NCBI GenBank assembly: GCA_003254905.1
Contig: QANU01055992.1
Location: 29,603 to 93,602, forward strand
Length of the DNA: 64,000 nucleotides
Direction of reading: 5' to 3'
Source: Nissolia schottii
Taxonomy: Eukaryota; Streptophyta; Magnoliopsida; Fabales; Fabaceae
Both the position numbers and the translations under genes were made by a program. This document shows positions 1 to 11,261 of this stretch, piece after piece. The first letter of the stretch is position 1, and each line of letters opens with the position of its first letter. A model generated the notes under the pieces. That model saw only the letters and a program-made list of their open reading frames with translations. It made no database searches and had not been told where the DNA came from.

Positions 1-262
1 GAATTGTTTTGGTAACCAAAATTTTTTTCACATCTAATTGAAAATTTACCCATTTTTTTTTTTAAACGAGGAAAGAAGTGAATGATTCGGGAGATTGTGA
101 GGAAGTATATGTTTGGTAATAATACTACTATATCCCAAGCTTGGTGACATTGATTGAACATTTTACATAAGCCTGGGGTCTCAAATTTTGTTTGGCGTGT
201 GATCAGGATCATAAGCAGGTAAGGTACAGTTAACACAGCACAGAGAGGGAGAAGTTGAATCA
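1..262 (+). promoter_or_regulatory. Upstream region and 5' UTR of the V-ATPase subunit C gene
   Basis: AT-rich, non-coding sequence directly before the start codon at 263. The last 40 bases are purine-rich with no in-frame ATG, consistent with a leader. I see no clear TATA box, so the transcription start cannot be placed. Confidence 0.5.
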
Positions 263-3200
263 ATGGCGAGCAGGTACTGGGTAGTCTCTCTTCCCGTCCA
301 CAACTCGGCTTCCACTCTCTGGAATCAACTGCAGGAACAAATCTCAAAGCACTCTTTCGATACTCCTCTTTACAGAGTACCCCCTTTCTCTCTTTCTCTG
401 CACTTCCTCCATTTTCTTCTTTTCGATTCGTTCCTTCATTTTCTTCTCAATTCGCAGTTCAACATCCCTAATCTCCGCGTCGGAACCCTAGATTCCCTCC
501 TCTCTCTCAGCGATGATCTCGCCAAGGTGAATGAACTGAATCCCTTCTCCCCAATTTTCCCGATTCGCCTTTTGCTTTCTCGAATTGGAGGATCCGTGAA
601 TCCACGATGTAACGATCCTCTCTGGAATGCTTGCTAGTATGCGTGTTTGTGTGCATGTGTGTGTTGTTTGTTGAAATTTCGAAGATGAAGGAAAAAAAAA
701 ATCTGTTGTGCAGTCCAACAATTTCATGGAAGGAGTGTCGCAGAAGATCCGGCGCCAGATCGAGGAACTGGAGAGGGTTTCTGGCATTGAGGGCGGCAGC
801 CTCACTGTCGACGGAGTGCCTGTTGATTCCTACTTGACCAGGTTTCGTTTGAATTGGATAGTTTGAATCTGGGATCTCTGTGTGATCTTGTTTGATTTGT
901 GGTTTTCTTTTGTGCTTGTGGTGAAATTTAGTGTTTTGATGATTTCAGATTTGTTTGGGATGAAGCGAAGTACCCAACTGTGTCTCCATTGAAGGAGATC
1001 GTGGATGGAATTCATGGTCAAGTGGCTAAGATTGAGGATGATCTCAAGGTTTTTCTGTTTTCTTGCCACTCTTTATTTGCAGTTAGCTGGTAGATTTACG
1101 AGATAGGCAACTGTAGCACATGACAAGTTTTTATCATTTGTGGTATCTATAGTTTGCTAAATTGTTCTTTTATAATGAGATGACAATAACAACTAGAAAC
1201 TTATAATAACTGCCTTGCTTACCTTAAACCTATCTGCTATGAGGGGTGCTTTGTTTTTGAATTTTAATGAATTTTTAGGTAGTTATGTGTCATGATTGCT
1301 ACCCATAGTAGTGATTTCTGCAACGTTGTAACTTATATTAGACAGAAGTGATGTAGAGTTGATAAATCAGGTTTGAGCATTGTTCTTGTTTTGGGTGTAG
1401 GAGACACTACGTGCTTATCTTCTGAGGTAATGCAGATGGGGAACATAGTATTGAATAAATGAACTCTCCATTTTCATTTTAGTTTTCATGTAGTCGATGT
1501 TGTTTTCTGTTGTGATAAAGATATGTTTAAGCCTCCTGCAGACTTTAATTTAATCTCAAAACTTGACGTCTGATCCAGTAACCTTTCTGTGATGCCACTA
1601 TTGAATCGTTCCCTTACTGAACGAAAAAAAATTTTAGATTCTAACATACTGAATTGAACATGATCAAATTTCACATCTTTTTAGTCACATGTTTGGCCCC
1701 TTACTGTTTTCAACCACTTGTGTTAGTGACTAATATAGGTAGCCAATTGCTTACTATGATAGGCAAGGTTATTTCTGCCATTGCAATGTCGAAGATGAAA
1801 TCCATTCTAGTTTGCAAACTTTTTATTATGTGGCTTGTGATGCAATTTGCTCGATTAATATATCACCATTTCCTAGACGATACTAATTAAAAGTTAGAAA
1901 ACATAGAATGATTGGATTACATGAGTTCTGCTACTGCTTATATAAGTCTTTGCCTGGGATCTAGAAGCTCTTGAAATTTCTAATTACTTGATCAGGGTGC
2001 ATTTTGGTTGACCCTGAGTATTGGCCATTTGAAAATAAGGGTTGAGTAACTTGTAGTTCTAGTGTTGGTTGTTTTTATGAAACCATGGATATCTTATTCT
2101 TTTTCTTAGGGTTCTTTCCTGCTGCTCTCTCCATTTTGTATCTCATTTATTGGCTAACAGTTCAAAAGGCCTTCCCTTTCTCTCTGCAAATAAAAAAGTT
2201 TATCTCTGTGTGGCAAAAGGAATACTTTGACAAGGCATTTGAGAAAGGTCTTACTAGCTAAAATTGTTTCCCCCAGCCTCCAATTATGGCTTTTCTTTTC
2301 TTTTCTGAGGAATATAGTTAAGAACATCTCTAGTCTTGACTTATTTTGCACGGATGAGTATACAGTTTGGCCCTTGAAACTGTTTTTCGTTTCAGGTTCG
2401 TGTTTCTGAGTATAACAATATCCGCAGTCAGCTTAATGCGATCAACCGAAAGCAAACTGGAAGGTGTGGATGGTTGTTTTACAACAGATATAGTTTTCAA
2501 ATATAGTGTATACTATTTCTCAGCTGATCTACTTGCCTATTTCAGCTTAGCTGTGCGTGATCTTTCCAACTTGGTAAAACCTGAGGATATTGTAACTTCA
2601 GAACATTTAACTACCCTCCTTGCAATTGTTTCGAAGTATTCACAGAAGGATTGGCTTGCAAGCTATGAAACATTGACAAGCTATGTGGTAAGAGATACAA
2701 TATTGACTCTCAAATTTGAATTTCTGTTGCTACTTTTCTGGTATTATTGTAAATGGACCATAACTGAAAATCCCTGTATTTCATCTAGACAGTCCAATAA
2801 TGTTTCAACCGTTGAATATTTCAGAAAATGCTTTGCTCTTCCCTGCTTTATTCCTTATTCTGATTAGGTTAAGTGTTTTAGGTCCCCAGATCTTCCAAGA
2901 AGTTGTATGAGGATAATGAATATGCTCTGTATACTGTAACACTCTTCAGTCGTGCTGCGGACAATTTTAGAACTAGTGCACGGGAAAAAGGGTTCCAAGT
3001 AAGTATTTTTCTTAATTTGCTTTCACTGCATTCAATCTGTTAATATTGGTAAAATCCATTTTCTTTGTAAGACTTATCCTGAACATTTTGTATGGAAAGC
3101 TGTGGATGGAGGAATGCTGTGTTAGCCAAGTGCGCTAGTATCAATTCATGATTTTGTGAGAGGTGTTTAATGGAATTTATGTCATATTGTTCAGATTCGT

Positions 3201-4466
3201 GAGTTCGAATACAGTCCAGAAACTCACGAGAGTCGAAAGCAGGAGTTAGATAAATTGATGCAAGATCAGGAAAGTTTGAGAGGTTCTCTGTTGCAGTGGT
3301 GCTATACCAGTTATGGAGAGGTATTTTTCTTTTATTTTTGACTTCCTTTAACTTGCAGGAACACCGCAGAATATTACAAAAAATAATTGACAGGTAGTGA
3401 TAGAAAACCGAGATTATGGGAACAAGTATGGTCTGTTAAATAACTTCATGCTGGATGTCTTATATCTTGATGCCTATTCTCTCAATATGAGAGCTCTGTG
3501 GAGTGGTCCTTAGCTTCTCTATTTAAATTTTGTAGTGTTTATTGACGTTAAATTTATAATGCACTTTCTTTATCCCTTGATTTCCTTATTATTCTAATTT
3601 GTTGTGGTTTTTGTCACTCCCTACTTTTTGTTTTTCTGAAGGTTTTCAGCTCTTGGATGCACTTCTGTGCTGTACGTTTATTTGCTGAGAGCATTCTAAG
3701 ATATGGTCTGCCACCATCTTTCTTGGTAGATACACACTTCTAAAAGCAAAGCTAAGTGTCACAGTTTTCTCCCCTTTCAATGTTTATTACTGAGTACTCA
3801 ATTTTGTGTTTATTCCAGGCATGTGTTTTAGCTCCATCTGCAAAAGCTGAAAAGAAAGTACGTTCTATCCTTGAAGGATTGAGTGATAGCACGAACAGGC
3901 AAGTATCTTATAATGTCTACACTATCTGGTTTAAAATAGTTGGACATTGGTAGGTTTAGACATTGCAAAGAGTGATTGACAGACAGCCAGCCGATGAATT
4001 CAAGAAGCTGCATTTTTTTTTGGGGCTATTTGTGTGATGGATAGAGGCTGGGTCTTGGCGCAATGGTAATGTTGTTGCCTTTTGACCTGAAGGTCATGTC
4101 ATGGGTTCAAATCCTATAAAGTTTCTCTATTAGTGGGGGCAAGGTTGTGTACCTTAAGAGGCCCCGTGCGCTGGGCCGCCACCCTCTTATGTGTGAAAAT
4201 ATAATATAAGAGGGAAAGGAAAGAATATAACATTTGAGAAAACCTTTAAATTTTATTAGCTTGAAGAGTCATTCGCATGTGTCCTTTCTTATCTCTTCTA
4301 TTGACATCCTAGCATGTTAATTTCACACTTGCTCATGTTGTACCTTTCATATTTTGTTTGCAGTGCGTACTGGAAAGCCGAGGATGATGTTGCTGGTGGG
4401 ATGGCTGGCCTAGCAGGTGATGCTGATGCCCACCCCTATGTCTCCTTCACAATCAATCTTGTTTGA
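263..4466 (+). CDS. VHA-C: V-type proton ATPase subunit C
   Basis: Subunit C is a stalk protein of the vacuolar H+-ATPase that links the V1 ATPase head to the membrane sector and controls reversible assembly. It acts on vacuole, Golgi and endosome membranes; the Arabidopsis orthologue is DET3. Exons read from the sequence: 263-376, 458-526, 714-841, 949-1048, 2396-2463, 2546-2687, 2882-2998, 3195-3320, 3642-3725, 3819-3898 and 4364-4466. They total 1131 nt (376 aa plus stop), close to the usual plant length of about 375. Recognisable blocks are the N-terminus MASRYWVVSLPV, then FNIPNLRVGTLDSL, TRFVWDEAKYP (exons 3/4), LVKPEDIV and WCYTSYGEVFSSWMHFC (exons 8/9), and the C-terminus HPYVSFTINL. 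All reading phases join. All donors are GT except the last intron, which begins GC. No disruption is seen, so the gene looks functional. Confidence 0.96.
3899..4363 (+). other. GC-AG intron of the V-ATPase C gene
   Basis: Exon 10 must end ...AACAG at 3898 to keep the frame into exon 11 (N-S-A-Y-W-K). The intron then begins GCAAGT and ends TTTGCAG. AG|GCAAGT is the usual consensus of the rare GC donor class, spliced by the U2 spliceosome. The intron also hosts the SINE at 4044-4189. Confidence 0.85.
4044..4189 (+). mobile_element. Au-like tRNA-derived SINE
   Basis: A pol III A-box-like stretch (TGGCGCAATGGTAA) is followed by a B box (GGGTTCAAATCC). Downstream is GGGGGCAAGGTTGTGTACC...GCCCCGTGCGCTGGGCC, the hallmark 3' half of the plant Au SINE family. 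The body is flanked by TGTGTGA at 4031-4037 and 4190-4196, a likely target-site duplication. It sits in the sense orientation inside the last intron of the V-ATPase C gene. Confidence 0.8.
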
Positions 4467-5334
4467 ACGCTCCCAAAAACCAGCCCTTCTTATTTAAAGT
4501 CCGCTATGGATACCTTTGGACAGCAATAATGCCGATGCCAAACAGGAAGTGAAGATTTTGTACACTATTACGTATTCCATTCTTTGTTATTTATATATAA
4601 CTGGAGCAATAAAAAGTTCAAACAGGATCTAGTGAATTTTAAGGGCAGAGTGTGGTGCCGGGATTGATCATTAGCAACTTGTATTGTTCCATAAAAATTT
4701 TCTGGTTTGCGATTATGTGACTCGGAAAACTTACACTCTTGCTTATTCATCACTTTACCGTGTGTTCTTAGAGTTTGGTTTAGAGAGAGAAAAGAGGGAA
4801 AGGCTTTATGGGAGTTTTTATGGTTGGTTTTTTAATGAGATTGCAAAGTCGTTTACTATCTTATTTTTATTTAAATGTCAATTTTTTATCATTTCTTATT
4901 TTGTTGCAGGATTAACTTTTAAATAATTTTATAAAGAGAATATTTTTGAAAAAGGAAAGATTTTAAAATTAGTAGTATTATTGTCAAATAAATTATATTC
5001 AACTATTTCAATAAATAGTAAAACTATAAGATATATTTTAAACGTCTCTTTTTTGTCCTTCAAACTACAATCTACTCAAGGGATTTACTTAAAGGGGTGA
5101 TTTTTCTTTATTAATCTTAGATCACTAATTAAGGTGATGAAGTTACTTATCACTTTAACTAATCATGTGTTAGTAATACATTATAAAATTTTCATTCTCA
5201 ATGGCTTTTATCTAGCTTTGAAACAGTAGTCTCTATCATTCAACTTTAAGAGAATTATGTTTTGCTCCAACCTTATTCTGGATTAGGTTTACAGCATTGA
5301 AGATATTGTATTATGAGGCTAGTAATATTATAGC
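4467..5334. other. V-ATPase C 3' UTR and AT-rich spacer
   Basis: The sequence after the stop codon to roughly 4700 is the likely 3' UTR. The rest is AT-rich with no coding signature. Short open frames here have no recognisable protein similarity. Confidence 0.4.
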
Positions 5335-5512
5335 ATAAGCGACGTGGTGGAGCACCCGATGGAGGAGGATATAATGACCATAAATTTCAAAAGGGTCAAT
5401 ATGCATTGGTTTGTGTTGCGAATGATTTGGCCTTGCCAATTGTTGATGCGTATTTTTGTAATATGGTTTTTTAGTGCAGATTTCAGTAATTAAGTTTGTA
5501 AGCTTTAAAGAA
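5335..5512 (+). repeat. Duplicated segment, copy 1 (uninterrupted)
   Basis: It shares a colinear stretch with 5817-5969 continued at 14551-14585: GTGGTGG..., AAAGGGTC.ATATG..TTGGTTTGTGTTGC.AATGATTTG, then TTGTTGATGC.TATTTTTGTAATAT. In both copies one frame reads LVCVANDL and IVDAYFCN, so the source may have been a coding or pseudo-coding fragment; I do not recognise it. This copy keeps the site that is split by the gypsy element in copy 2. Confidence 0.7.
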
Positions 5513-5816
5513 TGTATTGAGGCTAGAAATGTTCTCTCTTTCCTGTTATAAAGACGTTGGAAGAAAAAAATTGCTATTTGGTCACAATCTGAATTCTATT
5601 ATCCCATTGGCCCTACACATATGCAGATCCCACTACCATCATAAATGATGAGTTGTTTTGTGTAACCAACTAAAGGAAACTGCTTTTAGTTACCTCATTT
5701 TTACATGCAAATTTTTTTATAACTTAAAACTGTTTTTAGCCTCTTTATTACACTCGTTAATAAAAAATAAAAAAAAGGTTGTAACTTGGTAAGTACAAAA
5801 GTGTCAGTCAAGTGGT

Positions 5817-5969
5817 AATAAGTGATGTGGTGGGGGCCTGACGAAGGACTTGAGGATCATGAATGCCGAAAGGGTCCATATGTGTTGGTTTGTGTTGCAA
5901 ATGATTTGACCTTGTCTATTGTTGATGCATATTTTTGTAATATAATTTATTGATACAAATTTTAGTAAT
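5817..5969 (+). repeat. Duplicated segment, copy 2, split by the gypsy element
   Basis: This is the left part of the second copy. It ends TTTTAGTAAT where the retrotransposon begins and resumes at 14551 with GTAATCAATTTTGTAAGCTTT. That matches copy 1 (CAGTAATTAAGTTTGTAAGCTTT). Confidence 0.7.
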
Positions 5970-6588
5970 TGTTACGAGCTAAAGACTAGGGGTTCAGAGA
6001 GCTTTAACCCTCTAAAGAGAGAAAGAATCCCATTTTCCCTAAAGGGCGCATACCCTGTAAGGAGAGGGAAAAACTCACCTTGCCCAAAGAGCTCATAGAA
6101 GCCTCAGCCTACTAAGGAGTATAGGAAGCTCTCCTTACATGCTAGCATCGGCCCAAAGAGAGAGATCTTCATGACATCCAGAGGAGGAGAAGGTTGTAGG
6201 CCTAACACTATGAGTCTGGTTCAACCCAGCAAAGCTAAAAGAGGGAGCAGTGACTTCCCTTCCCCAATCCACAACTAACTCCTAGAAGCGAGGAAAGATA
6301 AGTCAGAGAAGTTGTTATGTGAATTTCTCTCGCTTTATGTCTATTTAAACATGCTAACTCATCTATAAAAGCATATGACCTCAGGTCACCAGGTATCACA
6401 CATTCCCTCTCTAGAGAATTCACCTAGTACTTGTGCTTACTTGAGCGTCAGAGTGCCTTTGCAGGTACACCCCACCACTGCACTCTCTCTAAGCGAGGAA
6501 CCCACTTAGAGCTTCCGTCAAAGCGCCTTCCTCACCCTCTACTCGATGTCCAGGTAACTTCGTTCTTTATACGAAATATTCGCGAACA
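5970..6588 (+). repeat. 5' LTR of the gypsy element
   Basis: Starts TGTTACGAGCT and ends TTCGCGAACA. It aligns along its length with 13930-14550, for example at GCTAAAGACTAGG, CCAGGTATCACACATTCCCT and CTCACCCTCTACTCGATG. The two LTRs differ at many positions, so the insertion is not recent. Confidence 0.92.
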
Positions 6589-6606
6589 TTGGCGCCGTCT
6601 GTGGAG
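6589..6606 (+). other. Primer-binding site of the gypsy element
   Basis: TTGGCGCCGTCTGTGG lies directly after the terminal CA of the 5' LTR. This is the typical TGGCGCC-type binding site of plant Ty3/gypsy elements, to which the 3' end of a tRNA pairs to prime minus-strand DNA. Confidence 0.85.
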
Positions 6607-6657
6607 ACCTTGATACCACCTCATAAGTGTCAGATTACCCCTTTTATAGGTGCTTTA

Positions 6658-9189
6658 ATGGAAGCAAACAATATCGCAGCAAACCCCTCCTCCCCAAGGC
6701 CAGCTAGAGATGCCTTAAGAATGAGTCGAGAACTCGTAGCACCATGAATCTGATCCTTGAGATGGACTACTTGCATCCATAACAGGGGAAAACGAAGTCG
6801 GGAACCTAATGGTTGACACATCCCATCCCGAGTGGTTGTTCCAGATTCTTGGAATAACATGGACCCCCATGAGGTTATCCTCAGACTTCAGGACCTCATC
6901 AACTAATAGGAGAAACGTCTCAAAGCTTTAGAGCAAAGAGATATACCCAAGAGAAAGGAACTGAGGGACTAGGACCAAAGCAGGGGGCGATCGAACACCT
7001 AACTCCCTGCGGCATGTGGACCACCATAAGTCACTGGCCTAGGAAAGATCCCTTACCCCCTTGGGGCACATGCACAAGAACAGAGAAAGATCCCCTTCCC
7101 CAGCTCCAAGGCAAAGAAGATCCAACAAGACTCCTTCTCCTAGACGCCAACATTGAAGCCCTCCCCAACGACAATCACCAATTCCAACCCGACATTCTCA
7201 ACACTTAAGCCAATATGAGCGGCCTAGTTGACGTAGGAACTCTCCGAGGCAGATTGGAGACTCAGACTCTAAAGGTTCCATCCACTCAAACCCAACCCGG
7301 GGCTCTAGGGGGCAACCGCATAATGGGAGGGGCTGTTGTGAATGACAATCCATTCTCTGATGAGATTTTTTGTGTGAGCCCACCTTAAAATTTCACTCTC
7401 ACCCAAACTGTAAAATCCTACGATGGAACCTAAGATCCACAAGAACACCTCATAGTATTTAAGTCCAAGACTTGGTTGATACAAGCGTGTGGCGCTGTAC
7501 TTTGTAAAGCATTCCCACTAACTCTCACAGGACCAACAAAAAAGTGGTTGTTCTCTCTACCAAAGAGGTCGGTTACAAGATTCGAGAACCTTTCCCGAAA
7601 ATTCATGCTTCAATTCACCACAAGCAAAAGGTACCCGACCCAAGACAACCATTGGCCTCTTGGGCATTAACCAAAGAGAAAATAAGTTGCTACAAAGCTA
7701 CTTGGAGCGCTTTGCCAAAGAAGAAAACTTGATAGAGAGCATTCCAATCGAACAAAGACTAATGACACTATGCTTTGGAGTCTGTCCAAGGACCCCATTC
7801 TCAGAAGAAGTCCTTGAGGCAGGAGCCAAAGAAGCTCGAGCAATTGAACTGAAGGGCAGAGGTGTGCATCAACAGGGAAAAAAGAAGAAAAGCTCTACAT
7901 AGAAAAGATCCCCAACCCCCCCAATAGGCCAAACCAAGAGCAATCGTAGAAGGAAGCTCTATTTTTAAAGTTGGGAAGGTAATGGAATTGGATCGAGATA
8001 AACGCGACCCCATCGCAAATCTTGAAGGAGATAGTCAATCTTGTCTATATTTTGCCACCCAGACTGCTAAGGAATGTACCCAAAGGGAAGAAACTCCCCT
8101 TTTGTGAGTTCCATCGATCTCGTTACCACAAGACCGACAACTGTGTTGACTTTAAGGAAGCCTTAGAGGAGCACCTCCTACAGGAAAATAGCGTCATGGC
8201 ACATTTCATGAAGAGCAGGGGTAAGAAGTCGAAAAGGCAAAGGTCCCCTAACTCTAAAGAGGATAAAAGGAATACTAGAAAGGAAAAAGTGAAGAACTCG
8301 ATTCCACGGATGGTGACGATAATGAAGGTGATAGGATCCTTAGAGTAGCCAATACCATCTTAGGTGGGTTTGCGAGTGGGGGAGATTCTAGAGCTGGGAA
8401 AAAAACACCTTAAGGAGATAATGCATGTATCCACCAGAGATTGGGCTCATAGAAAACTCCCCTCTATCCCACAAATTAGTTTCACCAATAAGGATGGTGT
8501 AGGAGTCGCCCCTGATCGTGACGACGTGATGATCATCTTGGTTGTCATGGTCAATTCCAAAGTAAAAAGAGTCTTAATTGATCAGGGAAACTCATCAGAC
8601 AGACATTCTGTTTCATGACGCATTCAATAAGCTTGGACTCGATCCTGTCCACTTGGAGGCCCACAAATTAGAGCTTATAAGTTTCACGGGATAGCGGATA
8701 AATCCAAGAGGATATAACACCCAGCCTTCACTTTCAAAACTCGACCCAACACTCAAACTTAGAAAATCAACTTCCTAGTGGCCGATCAACCATCAGCATA
8801 CAATGCTATCATTGGTCGAAAAACACTAAACAAGCTAGGAGTTGTGGTATCTACCCTTCACCTAGCCATGAAGTTTCCTTCAGAAAAAGGAGAAGTTATC
8901 ACAGTGAAAGCTGACCAATTGCTCTTAAGGAGATGCTACTAGTAAAGCCTAGAAGTGGGCATAGGAAAAAAATCTCAGGACAAGAACTCCAAGACTAGAG
9001 CTGAAGTCATGATAATAAACTTTGGCATCCAAGATCATCCAACACCCAAACAAGGAAAGCTAAGCCCCAATCAAAAATGAGTTTATCACTTGGAAGAGGT
9101 TTGACAAAAGGGATCATACAAGTCAAATGTTATACGTTCAAAGACCCGCGGGCTTGGAATATGGACAATCTTTGTGAAATCTACATTTG
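6658..9189 (+). pseudogene. gag-protease remnant ending in a pol C-terminal tail
   Basis: A start at 6658 (MEANNIAANPSSPRPARDAL) is followed by stops and frameshifts. Recognisable pieces: the retrotransposon gag core at about 7476-7640 (AFPLTLTGPTKKW, FENLSRKFMLQF), the next gag helix segment in another frame at about 7665-7830 (NKLLQSYLERFAKEENLI), the stretch CEFHRSRYHKTDNC at about 8104, and a retropepsin-like segment at 8530-8600 (VLIDQGNSSD, where DQG stands where DxG is expected). A later protease-region segment, AYNAIIGRKTLNKLG, lies near 8800. After about 9100 the frame reads DPRAWNMDNLCEIYI and stops at 9189, like the end of gypsy pol proteins. RT and integrase, normally several kilobases, are absent between protease and this tail. 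The tail assignment is inference. Confidence 0.75.
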
Positions 9190-9709
9190 ATCCCAAATAT
9201 ATGCTCGACAAGAGGGTACTCTTTTCCCAACCCAGGTTTTTCTCTCAAGAGAGGTTAACTGGGGAGGTTTTTAACAGGCCCAAATGTCGAATAGTACACA
9301 GCCCGGTCATTAATAAAATTTTTATACTTTTCTACATATTTCGTATACAAGGAAGGACTACGTTAACAAACAAAGGTCTAAGGGCCGATCGAAGGGGGTC
9401 ACTCCCCACCCAAAAGTCAAGGCAAATAATTTTTTTTAAATGATGTCCAAAAACAAGCTTGGACGCAAGCTTAGAGGCAATCAAAAAGATCAACTTGCAA
9501 CTAAATTGCATACACAATTTAAAAAGAAAGCACGATATAAACAAAGGATGCAAAAATACAAGAGTTAAATGAACTCGTAGCAAAACATCCAAAGTTCTCA
9601 TAAGTATTAAAGGTCAAAGTTTCTTCGATACAAGGAAGAAGGAACATTCCTCTACATATGCATATACAAGAGAACGTAGATTATAAGTACAATAAAATAA
9701 AATGGGAGA

Positions 9710-10384
9710 CTAATTCTCCTGAGCGAAATTGCTGCTCGACTTAGTCTGAGGCTCATCTTGTGCAGGTACAACCTCCTCTTCAACAATATTTGACCCCACT
9801 ACCCTACCAGTAACACTAAAACGGGAGAGGTCGGCCCTAAGAAAGAAGAGCACAACCTAGTCCAATAAATTCTAGGTGGTAGTAGTGGCAAACTCAATCC
9901 AAGCTATCTCAATCTCAGAAGAACGAGTCTTCCATTTTTGTGCTCAAGCATCCCTCCTAGCTCTTGATGGCTCTACCCTAGCAAGCCTCCTATTAGCCTC
10001 TTCCAACTCTCTTTTAAGCTCCCCCAACTCTCCCTCGGCCCTCTCAACATGAGAAGTGGCCTCCTAAGTCCCCCTGTCGAGCCTCCTCAACCTCCTTAGC
10101 CCTTCCCATAGGAGAAGGCAGCATAGGAACGCTTGCGGGATGGAGACTCCCGAGACTCCGAGCTTAAGGAGCTGACTTCTAACCCAGCAGTAGGGGTGGC
10201 CTAAGCAGCAAGCCCCCCCCCCCCAAAGCCCCTGATCCAACAGGAGAAGCAAGAGTAGCAGAAGTAGCAACCAAAGGCTCATGACTAGCAAGGGGACGAA
10301 CGAAGGCGGAGCTCAATATTGTGCTTCGCTAAGAGGCTGTCAAGGTTCTTTGGAGTCATCCTGCCTACCATAAGAACAAGAAAA

Positions 10385-10421
<37 letters not shown>

Positions 10422-11235
10422 TCACAAAAGATATGCCACAAACAAGGCAAAGAGGCTAACCAAGATACTTTTGAAATAGGGAACTCTTAAGCTTAGATAG
10501 CATGAAGGGTTCACCATCAAAGTGCTCTACAAGCACCTTCACTACCCTCTCATCATACTCCGTCAACACTAACTTAGGAGCATTCTTCAAAACTCAATCC
10601 TTATTCTAGTAGAGAGAAAAAAGGGGAGCACCTTGGGAATTCAAGAACTCACTCCGAATCTCCTATTTATAGAATATTTTTACATAACGAGTCTTAAATC
10701 CATTAAAAGACTCTTTAAAGGGGGAAAAATGTCTTTGTTCAAGTAAGACTTCAAAGACAAGAAACCCTCTAAACCCTTTGCGACACCCCCTCCTGCTTGC
10801 CTACCCAAGTAGAACAAGTTCAAGAAAACCTAGTGAGAAGCAAGAATGCCACAAAAGGGAAATAGCTCATCAAAACCCCTAAGTGTCGCCCAACCATTAG
10901 GATTAATCTAGATATGGGAAACATGGTAGTACTGAAGAATAAGCTTCTGGAAAGGAGTGAAGGGGAGCCTAAAAGCCAACACTCATGAAGGTGGCTAAGT
11001 ACATGTAGAAAAATTCCCAATCTTCGTCTTTGTGAGAGAAATAAGATCTATCCATATTGGAAGGTATTTGAAGCTCATACTTGTCGTCGAAGAGAGCACC
11101 AACCGACAACTTGTGGAGACTTCCTTTCTCTTTCAATTCCTTAGACGTCAGGCAAGAAGGAAGGTCGAGTAGCTCAGGGGAGGCCCATCGATACGCCTCC
11201 TTATCACAAGGCTTGAAGGGGCGATAATCCTCCAA
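9710..11235 (-). pseudogene. Antisense ORF in the gypsy element (putative gypsy-type transposon protein), degenerate
   Basis: Read on the minus strand from 11235, an 88-residue frame ends MDRSYFSHKDEDWEFFYMYL.... A one-base shift continues as RLPFTPFQKLILQYYHVSHI, a stop, and INPNGWATLRGFDELF (near 10900-10850). This pattern resembles the Pfam family 'putative gypsy type transposon' (Transposase_28), found in plant LTR elements. Near 10020-9880 the frame becomes a charged heptad-like stretch (GELGELKRELEEANRRLARV), a likely coiled coil, and it ends near 9710 (QDEPQTKSSSNFAQEN). Several stops and frameshifts make it non-functional. Antisense ORFs are known in Tat-lineage elements such as Grande. 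Confidence 0.7.
10389..10418. repeat. (TA)n microsatellite
   Basis: About 15 uninterrupted AT dinucleotides inside the antisense-ORF region of the gypsy element. Confidence 0.9.
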
Positions 11236-11261
11236 CGAGGGACTCGATTTGCCTCACCATA

